NCBI GenBank assembly: GCA_029781865.1
Contig: JAKOVW010000054.1
Span: 62,001-126,000, forward strand
DNA length: 64,000 nucleotides
Direction: 5' to 3'
Source: Bacteroidota bacterium
GTDB taxonomy: Bacteria; Bacteroidota; Bacteroidia; Chitinophagales; Saprospiraceae
Shown here: piece by piece, positions 9,501 through 17,520 of the stretch
How positions within the stretch are numbered: position 1 is the stretch's first letter
Layout of the letters: the number at the start of each line of letters is the position of its first letter
Translations under genes and position numbers: made by a program
Notes under the pieces: generated by a model
The model's input: the letters and a program-made list of their open reading frames with translations, nothing else
Databases searched by the model: none
Told to the model about the DNA's origin: nothing

Positions 9501-9665
9501 GGGTGCAGAGATTCCATTTTGATCATTGTAGTGTTCAAACGGATACATCAGATCCTGGGCAAACAGGTGATTCATTTTTACCGCAAGAATCAATACCGTA
9601 CATACCAGAACCTTAAAACAAGTTGTGGTTTTCAGAAACAAGCACTTAATGGATAAAGAACTCAC
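6558..9665 (-). CDS. Beta-propeller (Reg_prop/Y_Y_Y) sensor histidine kinase
   Basis: A 1035-residue membrane sensor starting at a GTG (9665). Order: signal peptide (about 1-36), two seven-bladed-propeller-type repeat regions (about 40-690) with many Reg_prop signatures (IWLASSDGLFRF, IWIASNGGLCYF, LWLGTNNGLSVL), a Y_Y_Y domain (about 720-790, with YTNLPGGTYTF), one membrane span (about 805-825), HisKA_3 with phospho-acceptor H848 in RDLHDEVG, and HATPase (DNGIGF, NGNGLKNM). The architecture is that of SusR/HTCS-like sensors but without fused receiver and AraC domains; the separate NarL-type regulator at 5701-6333 takes that part. The ligand is unknown; in such families it is usually an extracellular oligosaccharide. 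Confidence 0.92.
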   Translation of the reverse strand: MSSLSIKCLFLKTTTCFKVLVCTVLILAVKMNHLFAQDLMYPFEHYNDQNGISAPIRKIIQDSYGFIWLASSDGLFRFDGKAFKVFRNKLGDSTSIPNNIINGLCLHPDGKIWIASNGGLCYFTYEDNSFHQINLPEELEQTDRYRIHAVEVDYFGQIWFATKSKVHLLDSDFKTAYFFSLPLEYNYTISRIFPDHGNRLFVGTNTSDLVMVDLCTGQMHSTKIQSDEYQQLNLPATVTKIASYKKDTLLVTSWYGGLHKVVYSDSFVHSIPVRIESDDKLSKNVLTGSCQLKDSLWWIVSNGSGIIMYDLSREKYFGTIKYNISNPSGLSDNYINDIFRDNNGIVWIATDEGVNKYDKLSHQFFRLKVPLQKTEKSIYRRPSCILEDKNSHTTKYLWIAVPGVGLFHYNRQEHNFDYVTLRGSDHTPINDLRISDMTYDNQDRLILCLSSGIYIYNEKKAVVETFHLPVQKPIENVRKLIQDSKGNFWFIAANDGIYYFNPSANQLIHYTSQTGNPNSIPDNTVFCILEDRDHFIWIGTQNRGLCRLNPVSGEFIHFEHSKKQSRTLPDNNIYDIYEDPDRFLWVATENGLARMGPDRNEFKVFTTSEGLSNNDIFFITPDVEGKLWLGTNNGLSVLNPRNGSIINYSQMDGLASNRMDGAAMCCRDGFLYFGTNSMITGCNPLSILKNQSPPIVLISAIKVHGQEIPISRTGNGLKPIELNYKENNFSPEFVALNFTNSAKNRYAYYLEGYDKYWNYCGSQMTTTYTNLPGGTYTFMVKAANNDGIWSAKNDQITIMVQPPFWNTWWFYAIVGWSFILIGYFYFRMKIQQLLHMQQLRLEIARDLHDEVGSTLSSINMTSSMADHLIKTGKNQNELFQFVQAASRKAMEMMNEIIWSIKPENDKPEMMWSRMRQYASEILEAVGIEVSFDIIEKSNQAVIPLRMRKDLFMIFKEALNNQAKYSKATNSKIVLMLDRSQFIMIIEDNGIGFVADSITNGNGLKNMKERAVELGANFKLESGLGIGTRIELKVNL

Positions 9666-9708
9666 CCATCAAAAATAACATATAATCGGACGTAAAAGAA
9701 AGCAAGTG

Positions 9709-10284
9709 TTATTTAAATTCCTTCTCGATATTTTTATCGGGTATGATCCACATCAATGCCACACCAACTATAAAAACACCAGAAATGACCGGACTTATAA
9801 AGGCGAACACAATAGATAAAATATAACACAGCAATGAAATTTTTCCCTTCCTGTTTTGCCTTCTATGAGCAAATTCAAATTCATCCGGATGCAAATGATG
9901 TTTTAAAACAAGACTTTGCAGTATATACCAGGCAATGGCTGGCATCAATAGGGAAATTGAATAAAGGGCCACGGTATTGGTTGCAAAATGATTTTCACCC
10001 ATCCATGCAGTTGAAAATGGAATTAATGACAACCAAAACAACAGATTCAGATTAGACCAGATAATTCCGGAAGTTACCCGGGTGATCGCATACATCAGAT
10101 GATGATGATTACCCCAGTAAATTCCCAGGTAGATAAAACTCATCAGATAAGATAGAAAGATGGGCAACAAAGTGCTTAGGTCTGACCACTCTGCACCATG
10201 AGGCACTTTCATTTCCAAAACCATTATGGTAATGATGATGGCTATCACACCATCACAGAATGTCTCTAATCTGTTTTTATTCAT
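9709..10284 (-). CDS. TMEM175-family (DUF1211) potassium channel-like protein
   Basis: A 191-residue polytopic membrane protein. The N-terminus RLETFCDGVIAIIITIMVLE contains the family signature (R-x3-F-x-DG-x-x-AI-x-x-T-x-x-VLE) that lines the pore in bacterial TMEM175 potassium channels. About five or six hydrophobic helices follow, with HHHLMYAITR after helix 3, and the length fits the single-repeat bacterial form that assembles as a tetramer. It stands between the sensor gene and the OmpH-like gene on the same strand. Confidence 0.85.
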   Translation of the reverse strand: MNKNRLETFCDGVIAIIITIMVLEMKVPHGAEWSDLSTLLPIFLSYLMSFIYLGIYWGNHHHLMYAITRVTSGIIWSNLNLLFWLSLIPFSTAWMGENHFATNTVALYSISLLMPAIAWYILQSLVLKHHLHPDEFEFAHRRQNRKGKISLLCYILSIVFAFISPVISGVFIVGVALMWIIPDKNIEKEFK

Positions 10285-10377
10285 TTCAGTTTACGCAAAA
10301 TAAAGTGAGTATACGCTTCCAAAGATTCAAGTCTGAACTAATCTTCTGTTCGCAACAGTTTACCTATACAATATTGA

Positions 10378-10968
10378 TTATTGACTGTACTTCTCATTTA
10401 ATGCCCTTACCATTTCATCTGTTATATCGAGAGAAGGATCACAATAAAATATATTTCCTTCCCGTGCTACAGAAAAAATAAACTGATATTTTCCATTGGC
10501 ATTCATTTCCTTGAGATAGGAAACTACTTTATTATGTAAGGCTTCATTAAACTCTGCCGTTTCCTCTCCAAACTGATTGGATAGTTTTTCTTTTCGCTCC
10601 ATCAAATCGCGCTCCATACCTGCAAGCCTTTTTTGAGCTGCTTCGGTCTCCTTACGAGTCATGTTCTCTGCATTTTTTTGCAGATTTTGAGCTTCTTTCT
10701 GCAATTTCTCTTCCTTTCCCTGCAACTCGAGCATCATACTTTGTTGCTTCTTTTTAAATTCAGCTTCACTCTCCTTGAAAAATTTAAGTTGATTTAACAG
10801 GCTATCAGAATAAAAGTATGCCGCAGCTATTGATCCTGTTCCTGGTGCACCTGATTGCATAGAGCTGCTGTGTTTTTGTTCGGGAGCTTTCAATTTTCTG
10901 TTTTCCATAAATAAATACATAATAGCCAACAGGGAAATTGCATGTAATATCCAGCTTAGATTTTTCAT
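10378..10968 (-). CDS. OmpH/Skp-like periplasmic chaperone
   Basis: A 196-residue protein with an N-terminal hydrophobic anchor or signal (residues about 4-22) and a long charged coiled coil (about 65-150: FKESEAEFKKKQQSM..LEKEAQ-type heptads), ending in the globular strand region (QFIFSVAREGNIFYCDPSLDIT) and ALNEKY, as in OmpH/Skp proteins. Skp-like proteins hold unfolded outer-membrane proteins in the periplasm. It lies 16 bp downstream of asnS and is probably co-transcribed with it. Confidence 0.8.
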   Translation of the reverse strand: MKNLSWILHAISLLAIMYLFMENRKLKAPEQKHSSSMQSGAPGTGSIAAAYFYSDSLLNQLKFFKESEAEFKKKQQSMMLELQGKEEKLQKEAQNLQKNAENMTRKETEAAQKRLAGMERDLMERKEKLSNQFGEETAEFNEALHNKVVSYLKEMNANGKYQFIFSVAREGNIFYCDPSLDITDEMVRALNEKYSQ

Positions 10969-10984
10969 TTATAATTTATTTAAT

Positions 10985-12418
10985 TTAAAATTCTGCAGAA
11001 CCCGGAAAACGCGGGAAAGGAATAACATCGCGAATATTACTCATTCCGGTTACAAATAGCACCAATCGTTCAAAACCAAGACCAAAGCCGGCATGCGGAC
11101 AGGTCCCAAATCTCCGCGTGTCCAGATACCAGGACATTTCTTCAACCGGGATGTGCATCTCTTGCATACGGGTCTCTAATTTATCCAATCGTTCCTCGCG
11201 CTGCGAACCACCAACTATTTCTCCGATACCAGGGAATAAAATATCCATTGCTGCAACCGTTTTATCATCCTCATTCTGTCTCATGTAAAACGCCTTGATC
11301 TGTTTGGGATAGTTGATGAGAATAACCGGCTTCTTGAAATGCTTTTCAACCAAATAGCGTTCGTGCTCGGATTGCAAATCCGTTCCCCAGTTTTCAACCG
11401 GAAACTGAAATTTTCTTTTTTTATTGGGAGTGGAGTTTTTCAAAATCTCAATGGCATCCGTATAACTTAAGCGTTCAAATTGATTCTCGACACAAAATTT
11501 TAACCGATCCAGTAAGGACATTTCATTCCGTTCATTTTGTGGTTTCTGCTTTTCTTCTTCCTGCTCGCGATCATGCAAAAACTGTAAATCTTCTTTGCAA
11601 TTTTCCAATACAGAACGGATGACATATTTCAACAAATCTTCCGCCAGATCCATATCATCATTCAAATCAGCAAAAGCAATTTCTGGTTCGATCATCCAGA
11701 ATTCAGCCAGATGCCTTGGGGTATTGGAATTTTCTGCGCGAAATGTTGGACCAAAGGTGTAAACCTGTCCCAAAGCCAAAGCCGCAAGTTCTGCTTCCAG
11801 TTGTCCGGAAACCGTAAGATTGGTTGGTTTTGAAAAAAAATCTTCTTTGAAATTAATTTCACCCTCTTCGGTAAAAGGAATTTTTTTGAGATCCAAAGTA
11901 GTTACCCGGAACATTTCCCCTGCACCTTCTGCATCTGATCCGGTTATGACCGGTGAATGCAAATAAAAAAATCCTCTCTTGTGAAAAAACTCATGAATGG
12001 AAAAAGCCAGCGCATGGCGGATTCTGAAAATCGCACTAAAGGTATTTGTCCGGAATCGAAGATGCGCGATCTGACGCAAAAATTCCATGCTGTGTTTCTT
12101 CGGTTGTAAAGGATAAACCGATGCGTCGCAATCTCCGAATATTTCCAAAGATTCAACCTGTAATTCCATTTTCTGCCCCGCTCCCTGCGAAACGACTAAT
12201 TTTCCTACAGACTTAATTGCTGTTCCGACTGCAATCCGCTTAATTAATGATTCATCAAATTGCGAAAAGTCTACTACCAATTGCAAATTGCCTAATGTAG
12301 AACCGTCATTAAGGGCCACAAAGCGATTGCTTCTGAATGAACGCACCCAGCCCATAACGGTAATCTCCTGACCCGCAGGCTCCATGCCCAATACCTCAAT
12401 TATCTTAATACGCTGCAT
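10985..12418 (-). CDS. asnS: Asparagine--tRNA ligase
   Basis: A 477-residue class IIb aminoacyl-tRNA synthetase that charges tRNA-Asn. The N-terminal OB fold (about 10-100: [20 protein letters not shown]) binds the anticodon. The catalytic core shows motif 2 ([20 protein letters not shown], with the asparagine-type NTPRHLAEF) and motif 3 ([12 protein letters not shown]). An insertion rich in Glu and Gln ([13 protein letters not shown]) precedes the middle of the core, as in many Bacteroidota AsnRS. The length agrees with the family. It lies 97 bp downstream of batD, on the same strand. Confidence 0.96.
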   Translation of the reverse strand: MQRIKIIEVLGMEPAGQEITVMGWVRSFRSNRFVALNDGSTLGNLQLVVDFSQFDESLIKRIAVGTAIKSVGKLVVSQGAGQKMELQVESLEIFGDCDASVYPLQPKKHSMEFLRQIAHLRFRTNTFSAIFRIRHALAFSIHEFFHKRGFFYLHSPVITGSDAEGAGEMFRVTTLDLKKIPFTEEGEINFKEDFFSKPTNLTVSGQLEAELAALALGQVYTFGPTFRAENSNTPRHLAEFWMIEPEIAFADLNDDMDLAEDLLKYVIRSVLENCKEDLQFLHDREQEEEKQKPQNERNEMSLLDRLKFCVENQFERLSYTDAIEILKNSTPNKKRKFQFPVENWGTDLQSEHERYLVEKHFKKPVILINYPKQIKAFYMRQNEDDKTVAAMDILFPGIGEIVGGSQREERLDKLETRMQEMHIPVEEMSWYLDTRRFGTCPHAGFGLGFERLVLFVTGMSNIRDVIPFPRFPGSAEF

Positions 12419-12515
12419 ATCCTGAATTGTGGGGCAAAGATAAATCGCAGATGACAGAGATTATAAGGATTGACGGGATTCATTGGAAAAATAAAATCAG
12501 CCCATTCAATCCTTT

Positions 12516-14132
12516 TCAGGCCAAAACTTCTATTTTTTCTTTTAAAGCTGACAATAAAGATTCTGATGCTGACCCACTGTATTTGAGTGTTTCCAGCTGA
12601 TAGATAATTTCCAGCCAAAGTGCTGACGAATCGTCACTGCTTTTATTCCGGACAAGAAATTGCTTTACTGACAACAACGTAGTCAGATCGGGCTGTAAGG
12701 AATATTTTGAATTGATTTTTTGAATGACCAGATTTTCAATATGGTCTACACTCAAATCATTTTGAACAGATACGTTATGCTTATTGAATTTCGAATTTTT
12801 ACCCCCTGAAAAATAGGTCGCATTCCGTTGTAAGAATCCAATAACTAGTAAACCCAGAGGAAGACAACACAACATCCATACTTTATAATCTTTCCACAAC
12901 ACAGCAGAATTGTACTGTAATTGTATCTCCCGTTTGATATCGGCCAACCCACTACCAACTTTTGCAGCAACCATTGCATTCCCTTTACTAATTCTTACCG
13001 GAAAACTATCCTGCAGACTGATGTACTTACTTTGTGCAGGACTGAAATACACAAAGCCAGGTTTGATCATAAATTCCCCTATTGATTTAGGAACTATCAG
13101 GAAATCAAATTTCCTGGTCTTGGTCATTTTGGGCTCGTCCGTAACTTTTATAATTTCACCTGATCTCGAGTCCGAAATTTCAAAGCTGGTATCCAACTGC
13201 AGAAAATCTGTTTTGATCATATTGAAATTCGCATCTCCACGAAGTTCGATACCCAAATGAATTGCATCGTTCAGGGTATATGAATTATTTAAAGAATTCA
13301 CCTGAATATACATTTCTCCAACAGCACCGCTAAAGTGCTTCGGAACCGGTTGTGGCAAATCCTTTACTTTCAGTTTAATTTCATTACTAACTACATTTTC
13401 GACCTGCGAACGAAACAAAGACGGCATCCCCATACCCCATGGATCATTATCTCCTTTCGCAATTCTGAACACGACCGGATCAATGACTAAATTACCTGTT
13501 TTAACAGGAAACAATACGGATTTAGAAAGTACTTTAGTCGTGTATTCCCGTCCATCATAAATTTCTCTTTGAACAGGACTGCTGTTTAAATTAACAGCCT
13601 CTTCCTGGAATGCATCCAGATTTGGTTTTGATGCAAATTCGATATTGTCAATATTTACCCTGGTATACAATTTATAGGTCAAAATAAATTGTTCTCCATA
13701 ATACACTTCTTGTTTCTCAACAATCGCTTTGATAAATACATCAGCACTATTGGTTGAACTTGGAGTCGCTTTAACTACCTTTATTACAATTGGACGTGTT
13801 TGCAACGTCTTTCCCTTGACCACAACGGAAGCGGGAGGGATCGTAAAATTTCCGGTTTGATTGCAGGTCAGCACATATACAAATCCTACCGATGAACTCA
13901 TTGCACCATTTATAATTGTCGTTTGCATGGAGCGGGAAGGACCCGAAACTACTTTGAATGGAGAAAAATCCGGTGCCCGAAACCCGGAACTTTCTGCATT
14001 CTTTAATTGAAAAGTCACCTGAAATGTACTGCCCTGTAATACACTTTCTGCATTGGTAATAGCTTCAAAGCTAACTTGCCCGAATATAAAACCGGGAACA
14101 AATAAGAAAAGATATTTCAGATAACTCTTCAT
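12516..14132 (-). CDS. batD: BatD-like oxygen-tolerance membrane protein
   Basis: A 538-residue protein with a signal peptide (residues 1-18, ending FIFGQ), tandem immunoglobulin-like beta domains in the BatD family style (FRAPDFSPFKVVSGPSRS at about 53-70, then FTIPPASVVVKGKT), a membrane helix (about 405-425, VWMLCCLPLGLLVIGF) and a helical cytoplasmic tail. BatD acts with BatA-C and MoxR in the Bacteroides aerotolerance system, probably as a scaffold in envelope stress; its chemistry is unknown. It overlaps the upstream small BatD-like gene by one base (TAATG), indicating coupled translation. Confidence 0.88.
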   Translation of the reverse strand: MKSYLKYLFLFVPGFIFGQVSFEAITNAESVLQGSTFQVTFQLKNAESSGFRAPDFSPFKVVSGPSRSMQTTIINGAMSSSVGFVYVLTCNQTGNFTIPPASVVVKGKTLQTRPIVIKVVKATPSSTNSADVFIKAIVEKQEVYYGEQFILTYKLYTRVNIDNIEFASKPNLDAFQEEAVNLNSSPVQREIYDGREYTTKVLSKSVLFPVKTGNLVIDPVVFRIAKGDNDPWGMGMPSLFRSQVENVVSNEIKLKVKDLPQPVPKHFSGAVGEMYIQVNSLNNSYTLNDAIHLGIELRGDANFNMIKTDFLQLDTSFEISDSRSGEIIKVTDEPKMTKTRKFDFLIVPKSIGEFMIKPGFVYFSPAQSKYISLQDSFPVRISKGNAMVAAKVGSGLADIKREIQLQYNSAVLWKDYKVWMLCCLPLGLLVIGFLQRNATYFSGGKNSKFNKHNVSVQNDLSVDHIENLVIQKINSKYSLQPDLTTLLSVKQFLVRNKSSDDSSALWLEIIYQLETLKYSGSASESLLSALKEKIEVLA

Positions 14133-14605
14133 TATAATTTGGTCACTTTTCGCTTCTTAGTTGGTTGTTCTTCTTTTTTTATTTCAGGAAACTGCCCCCG
14201 CTCTTCCGACTTGTACTTTGGGTGCTGGCGTTTCCCATCCGGATTTCCAATAACAACTACTTTTACAGGAGGCGTCTTTAATTCTGCATCTTCTGTTTTC
14301 AATTTGGCAGAATTAATGATAAAGTCACCTTCAGCAGGCGCTTCCAGGTAATACGTATAGGAACTGCTTTGATTGACTTCGCCATTCATGAATGAATAAC
14401 TCGAAGCCGTATTTGGTCCTGAAATCACATTCCAGCCCGCAAAATCAGGAGCGATAAATTTCCCGTTGCCATTATTGATCTCGAATTTTACTTCCAGAAA
14501 ATTACCCAACATCAAGGTATCATTACTAACGGAAACATTAAACTCAACCGACTGTGCGCAGATATGATTTGCTGCAATCATTAAAATTACTATTATTCTT
14601 TTCAT
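14132..14605 (-). CDS. Short BatD-like protein (isolated N-terminal domain)
   Basis: A 157-residue secreted protein with a signal peptide (MKRIIVILMIAANHICAQS). Residues about 20-115 repeat the first domain of BatD, with matching landmarks: FIAPDFAGWNVISGPNTASS here against FRAPDFSPFKVVSGPSRSMQ in BatD, and YYLEAPAEGDFIINSAKL against YVLTCNQTGNFTIPPASV. Instead of a membrane anchor it ends in a highly charged tail (EEQPTKKRKVTKL). It is translationally coupled to batD by a TAATG overlap. I infer an internal duplication that yields a soluble periplasmic partner; no function is known. Confidence 0.75.
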   Translation of the reverse strand: MKRIIVILMIAANHICAQSVEFNVSVSNDTLMLGNFLEVKFEINNGNGKFIAPDFAGWNVISGPNTASSYSFMNGEVNQSSSYTYYLEAPAEGDFIINSAKLKTEDAELKTPPVKVVVIGNPDGKRQHPKYKSEERGQFPEIKKEEQPTKKRKVTKL

Positions 14606-14755
14606 ATAAATTAATAATTTATCAATTTACTGAATAGCTAAATCCAGAGAACAAATTAATTTCCGAAATCAATCTTCTTAACTTTTAAACATTTTAGATT
14701 CAACTTCGTTTACCGCTTAATTTTCTTTAACCTTAGTTTATCAAATCAAAATCAG

Positions 14756-15520
14756 TTACCAGTCTTTATCCCGTTTAGGAGATTTGCTTTGTGATTTCTG
14801 CAGGCGTTCCCTGATTTTTTTATCGCGATCATCTACCATCCTCAATAACTGCTCTGCCTGTTCTTTGTTCATTTTATCTTTTTTCTCTTGTTCGGACTCT
14901 GCATTTTTTTCTTTATTCTTTTCATTGGCCTGATTTTGTGATTGTTGCTGTTCTTTATTCTTCTCCTCTTTGGATTGATTCTGTTGATTTTGAGAATCCT
15001 GATTCTGCTGTTGCTCCTGCTGTTTGTCTTTGTCGTTCTTCTGTTGTTGATCCTGTTGCTGCTGCTGTTGTTGTTGCTGCTGTTGCTGTTGCTGAATTTG
15101 CTTTTGTCTTTTTGCCAGGACTAAGTTCTGCTTCGCCTCCTGATCATGCGGATTGATTTTTAAAGCATCCTGATAAGCTTTAATGCTTTTATCATATTCC
15201 TTTTGATTAAACAATGCATTACCCAGATTGTAATACGCTTTTGACTTAGCCCTATTGTCAATAATATGTTGCAAACTTTTTTCATAAGATTCAGCCGCTT
15301 CCTTTGTTCTTCCTTGTTGATACAAGCTATTCCCGATATTGTATTGATTCTTGAATTCAGGTTTTAAATCATTTGCTTTCCGGTAAGCTTCTTCCGCTTC
15401 CGTAAAATTGGAATCCTTATAATATTTATCCCCTTTAATGGAATAAAGTGACGGATCCTGTGCAGCCAGCAAGCTGACCAAACCACAGAAACAACATATG
15501 AACGTAATCCGGTTAATCAT
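14756..15520 (-). CDS. batC: BatC-like TPR protein with poly-Gln tail
   Basis: A 254-residue exported protein: signal peptide (about 1-20, SLLAAQ), then three or four TPR helices pairs (about 27-135; YNIGNSLYQQGRTKEAAESYEK and YNLGNALFNQKEYDKSIKAY are clear TPRs), then a low-complexity Gln/Lys/Glu region (about 141-225) with a run of 14 Gln, and a basic C-terminus. BatC provides protein-protein contacts in the Bat complex. It overlaps batB by 8 bp, whereas 150 bp without a gene separate it from the short BatD-like gene. Confidence 0.85.
   Translation of the reverse strand: MINRITFICCFCGLVSLLAAQDPSLYSIKGDKYYKDSNFTEAEEAYRKANDLKPEFKNQYNIGNSLYQQGRTKEAAESYEKSLQHIIDNRAKSKAYYNLGNALFNQKEYDKSIKAYQDALKINPHDQEAKQNLVLAKRQKQIQQQQQQQQQQQQQQDQQQKNDKDKQQEQQQNQDSQNQQNQSKEEKNKEQQQSQNQANEKNKEKNAESEQEKKDKMNKEQAEQLLRMVDDRDKKIRERLQKSQSKSPKRDKDW
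15053..15094 (-). repeat. Glutamine-codon run inside batC
   Basis: Fourteen consecutive Gln codons mixing CAG and CAA on the minus strand. Because the codons are mixed, the tract is less slippery than a pure trinucleotide repeat, but it is still a candidate length-variable site. Confidence 0.85.
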
Positions 15521-16508
15521 TTTTCTTTCTTATAATCATTGTTTCAAAAATGAGTAAGCCAAAAGCAATAATCAGTATGTATTGAAAATAAGATTCATAA
15601 CTGCTAAAGGAATGATAGGTCACATCTTTTTTCGACAACAAGGCAAACTTCTTTTTTAAAATTTCAAATGACGCATCCCCATCCTGTATTTCCAAAAGTT
15701 CAGCCTGCGTTGTTTCGGCAATTTCCTTTAACAAAGACCGATTTGGTTTGGTGATAATCAATTCTCCTTTTTCATCCATTTTGAAATTGTCCGCGCCATA
15801 ATTGATATTGGGAATGGCTCCTCCTTGTTCTGTACCTATTGGTATAGTAAATATGCTGATTCCTTTTTCTGCTGCATGCTTTGCTGATTCTAATGCTGCG
15901 CCTTCATGATCCTCGCCATCGCTGATCAATAATACTACTTTATGAAATCCTTCTTCATCAGCAAATGATTTTGCAGCCAGATTAATAGCATCGGCAATGG
16001 CCGTCCCCTGTGTACCTATATTTTTAGGACCCGCCATGGAAGTCATCAAATGTATTGTTGGGATATCTGTAGTTAAGGGCGAATGCAAATAAGCACTTCC
16101 GGCAAACGAAATGAAACCGATCCGCTCGGAATGAAACCGGTCTAAAAATTGTTTGATCCAGATTTGAGCCCGCGACAAACGGTCCGGTTTGATATCGGTA
16201 CACAACATGCTTTGCGATACATCCAATGCGATGAATACATCCACATTTTGTGTTTTGATCTTTTCCTTTTTCTTTCCGTACTGAGGGTTGGTTAGTGTTA
16301 GAATACTCAGGAAAGTTACCACCAGGAATAATATAAATTTTAAATTGAATTTATCTGTAGGAAGAAATCTCGAATTCAGAAGTGTTTTTGGATTGCCCAA
16401 CTTTTTCCAGATCGTTTCTTTTTGTTTTTGGTAATTTAAAAACAATAAATAAAATACCGGTATCACCAATATCAAAATCAAATATCCGATCTCTTCCAGT
16501 CTAAACAT
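15513..16508 (-). CDS. batB: BatB-like VWA-domain membrane protein
   Basis: A 331-residue protein with two N-terminal membrane helices (about 8-26 and 57-76), a von Willebrand A domain (about 88-290) and a C-terminal helix (about 305-325). The MIDAS metal site is intact: FIALDVSQSM (DxSxS), T at TQGTAIADA and ISDGEDHEG (D). The arrangement matches BatB of the aerotolerance operon. It starts 1 bp after the batA stop and overlaps batC by 8 bp. The VWA domain probably binds a partner protein through a divalent metal. Confidence 0.9.
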   Translation of the reverse strand: MFRLEEIGYLILILVIPVFYLLFLNYQKQKETIWKKLGNPKTLLNSRFLPTDKFNLKFILFLVVTFLSILTLTNPQYGKKKEKIKTQNVDVFIALDVSQSMLCTDIKPDRLSRAQIWIKQFLDRFHSERIGFISFAGSAYLHSPLTTDIPTIHLMTSMAGPKNIGTQGTAIADAINLAAKSFADEEGFHKVVLLISDGEDHEGAALESAKHAAEKGISIFTIPIGTEQGGAIPNINYGADNFKMDEKGELIITKPNRSLLKEIAETTQAELLEIQDGDASFEILKKKFALLSKKDVTYHSFSSYESYFQYILIIAFGLLIFETMIIRKKND

Positions 16509-16509
16509 A

Positions 16510-17520
16510 TCAGGGTAAAATTCTTAAAATAGTCATCCGTAAAATCCATTCACAGGCAAGCAACAACATTCCGAAAATCAGAAAAGCTCTGAACTCCTCA
16601 GAATAGCGTTTGATATACCGGACTTCAATTTTAGTTTTCTCCAATTGATCAATTTCTTTATAGATCTCTTTCAATTTTTCAGCATTTGTCGCACGGTAAT
16701 ATTTTCCGCCCGTAAAGTTTGAAATTTGAGTCAGCAACTGTTCATCTATATTAACAGGTGCCATGCCAAAGACATACTCACCATGTTGACTTCGGCCAAT
16801 GGGCGAATAAGCTTCACCATTACTGCCGACACCGATTGAATATATTTTAATTTTGTAAGTCTTTGCAAGATCGGCAGCCAATGCAGGCGATATGTCCCCT
16901 GCGTTATTCACTCCATCGGTCAGCAAAATGATGATTTTGCTTTTTGCTGAATCTTCCTTTAATCGGTTAATCGAACACGCCAAACCCATTCCGATTGCAG
17001 TTCCATCTTCAATCAATCCACACCGCAAATCATTCAGCAATACCTTTAATGCCTCATGATCTGTAGTCAATGGACATTGCGTATATCCTTCACCTGAAAA
17101 AGCAGTAAGACCAATCCGGTCATAGGGTCGCTTTGAAATAAAATCAACGGCTACCGCTTTGCTCACTTCCAATCTGTTGGGATCAAAGTCCTTACTGAGC
17201 ATGCTGGAAGAAAGGTCCATCGTCAAAAATATAGCGATACCCTCTGCATTTATTTTTTCTTCTCTTAATATCCATCTCGGCCTTGCTAGTGCCATAACAA
17301 ATAATGCAATGGCCATTAACCGAAAATAAGGTAACCAGGCATAGATTCTGATTTTCCAATTTCTTCTTTCTTCAAAAAAATGCAAACTCGGAAACTCGAG
17401 TGCATTTGTTGTACGCTCCGCATTTTTTACAATGCGATACCAAATCAAAGGCAACAATGCCAATAGCAGGAAAAACCATGGCGACTCCCACTCTAACCGG
17501 TCCAACCACATCAGTATCAT
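16510..17520 (-). CDS. batA: BatA-like VWA-domain membrane protein
   Basis: A 336-residue paralogue of BatB: N-terminal membrane helices (about 13-28 and 60-80), a VWA domain (about 90-290) with MIDAS residues in FLTMDLSSSM (DxSxS), DGTAIGMG (T) and LTDGVNNAG (D), and a C-terminal helix (about 312-332). The ATG at 17520 overlaps the preceding stop (ATGA), which favours this start; an ATG three codons later (17511) is an alternative. It is a central member of the Bat envelope complex. Confidence 0.9.
   Translation of the reverse strand: MILMWLDRLEWESPWFFLLLALLPLIWYRIVKNAERTTNALEFPSLHFFEERRNWKIRIYAWLPYFRLMAIALFVMALARPRWILREEKINAEGIAIFLTMDLSSSMLSKDFDPNRLEVSKAVAVDFISKRPYDRIGLTAFSGEGYTQCPLTTDHEALKVLLNDLRCGLIEDGTAIGMGLACSINRLKEDSAKSKIIILLTDGVNNAGDISPALAADLAKTYKIKIYSIGVGSNGEAYSPIGRSQHGEYVFGMAPVNIDEQLLTQISNFTGGKYYRATNAEKLKEIYKEIDQLEKTKIEVRYIKRYSEEFRAFLIFGMLLLACEWILRMTILRILP

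Noticed and set aside
14938-15156. Plus-strand frames rich in Leu, Val and Ala opposite batC
   Set aside because: They are the antisense of the Gln/Lys-rich coding tract and look like hydrophobic proteins only because CAG/CAA codons read as Leu or similar on the other strand.
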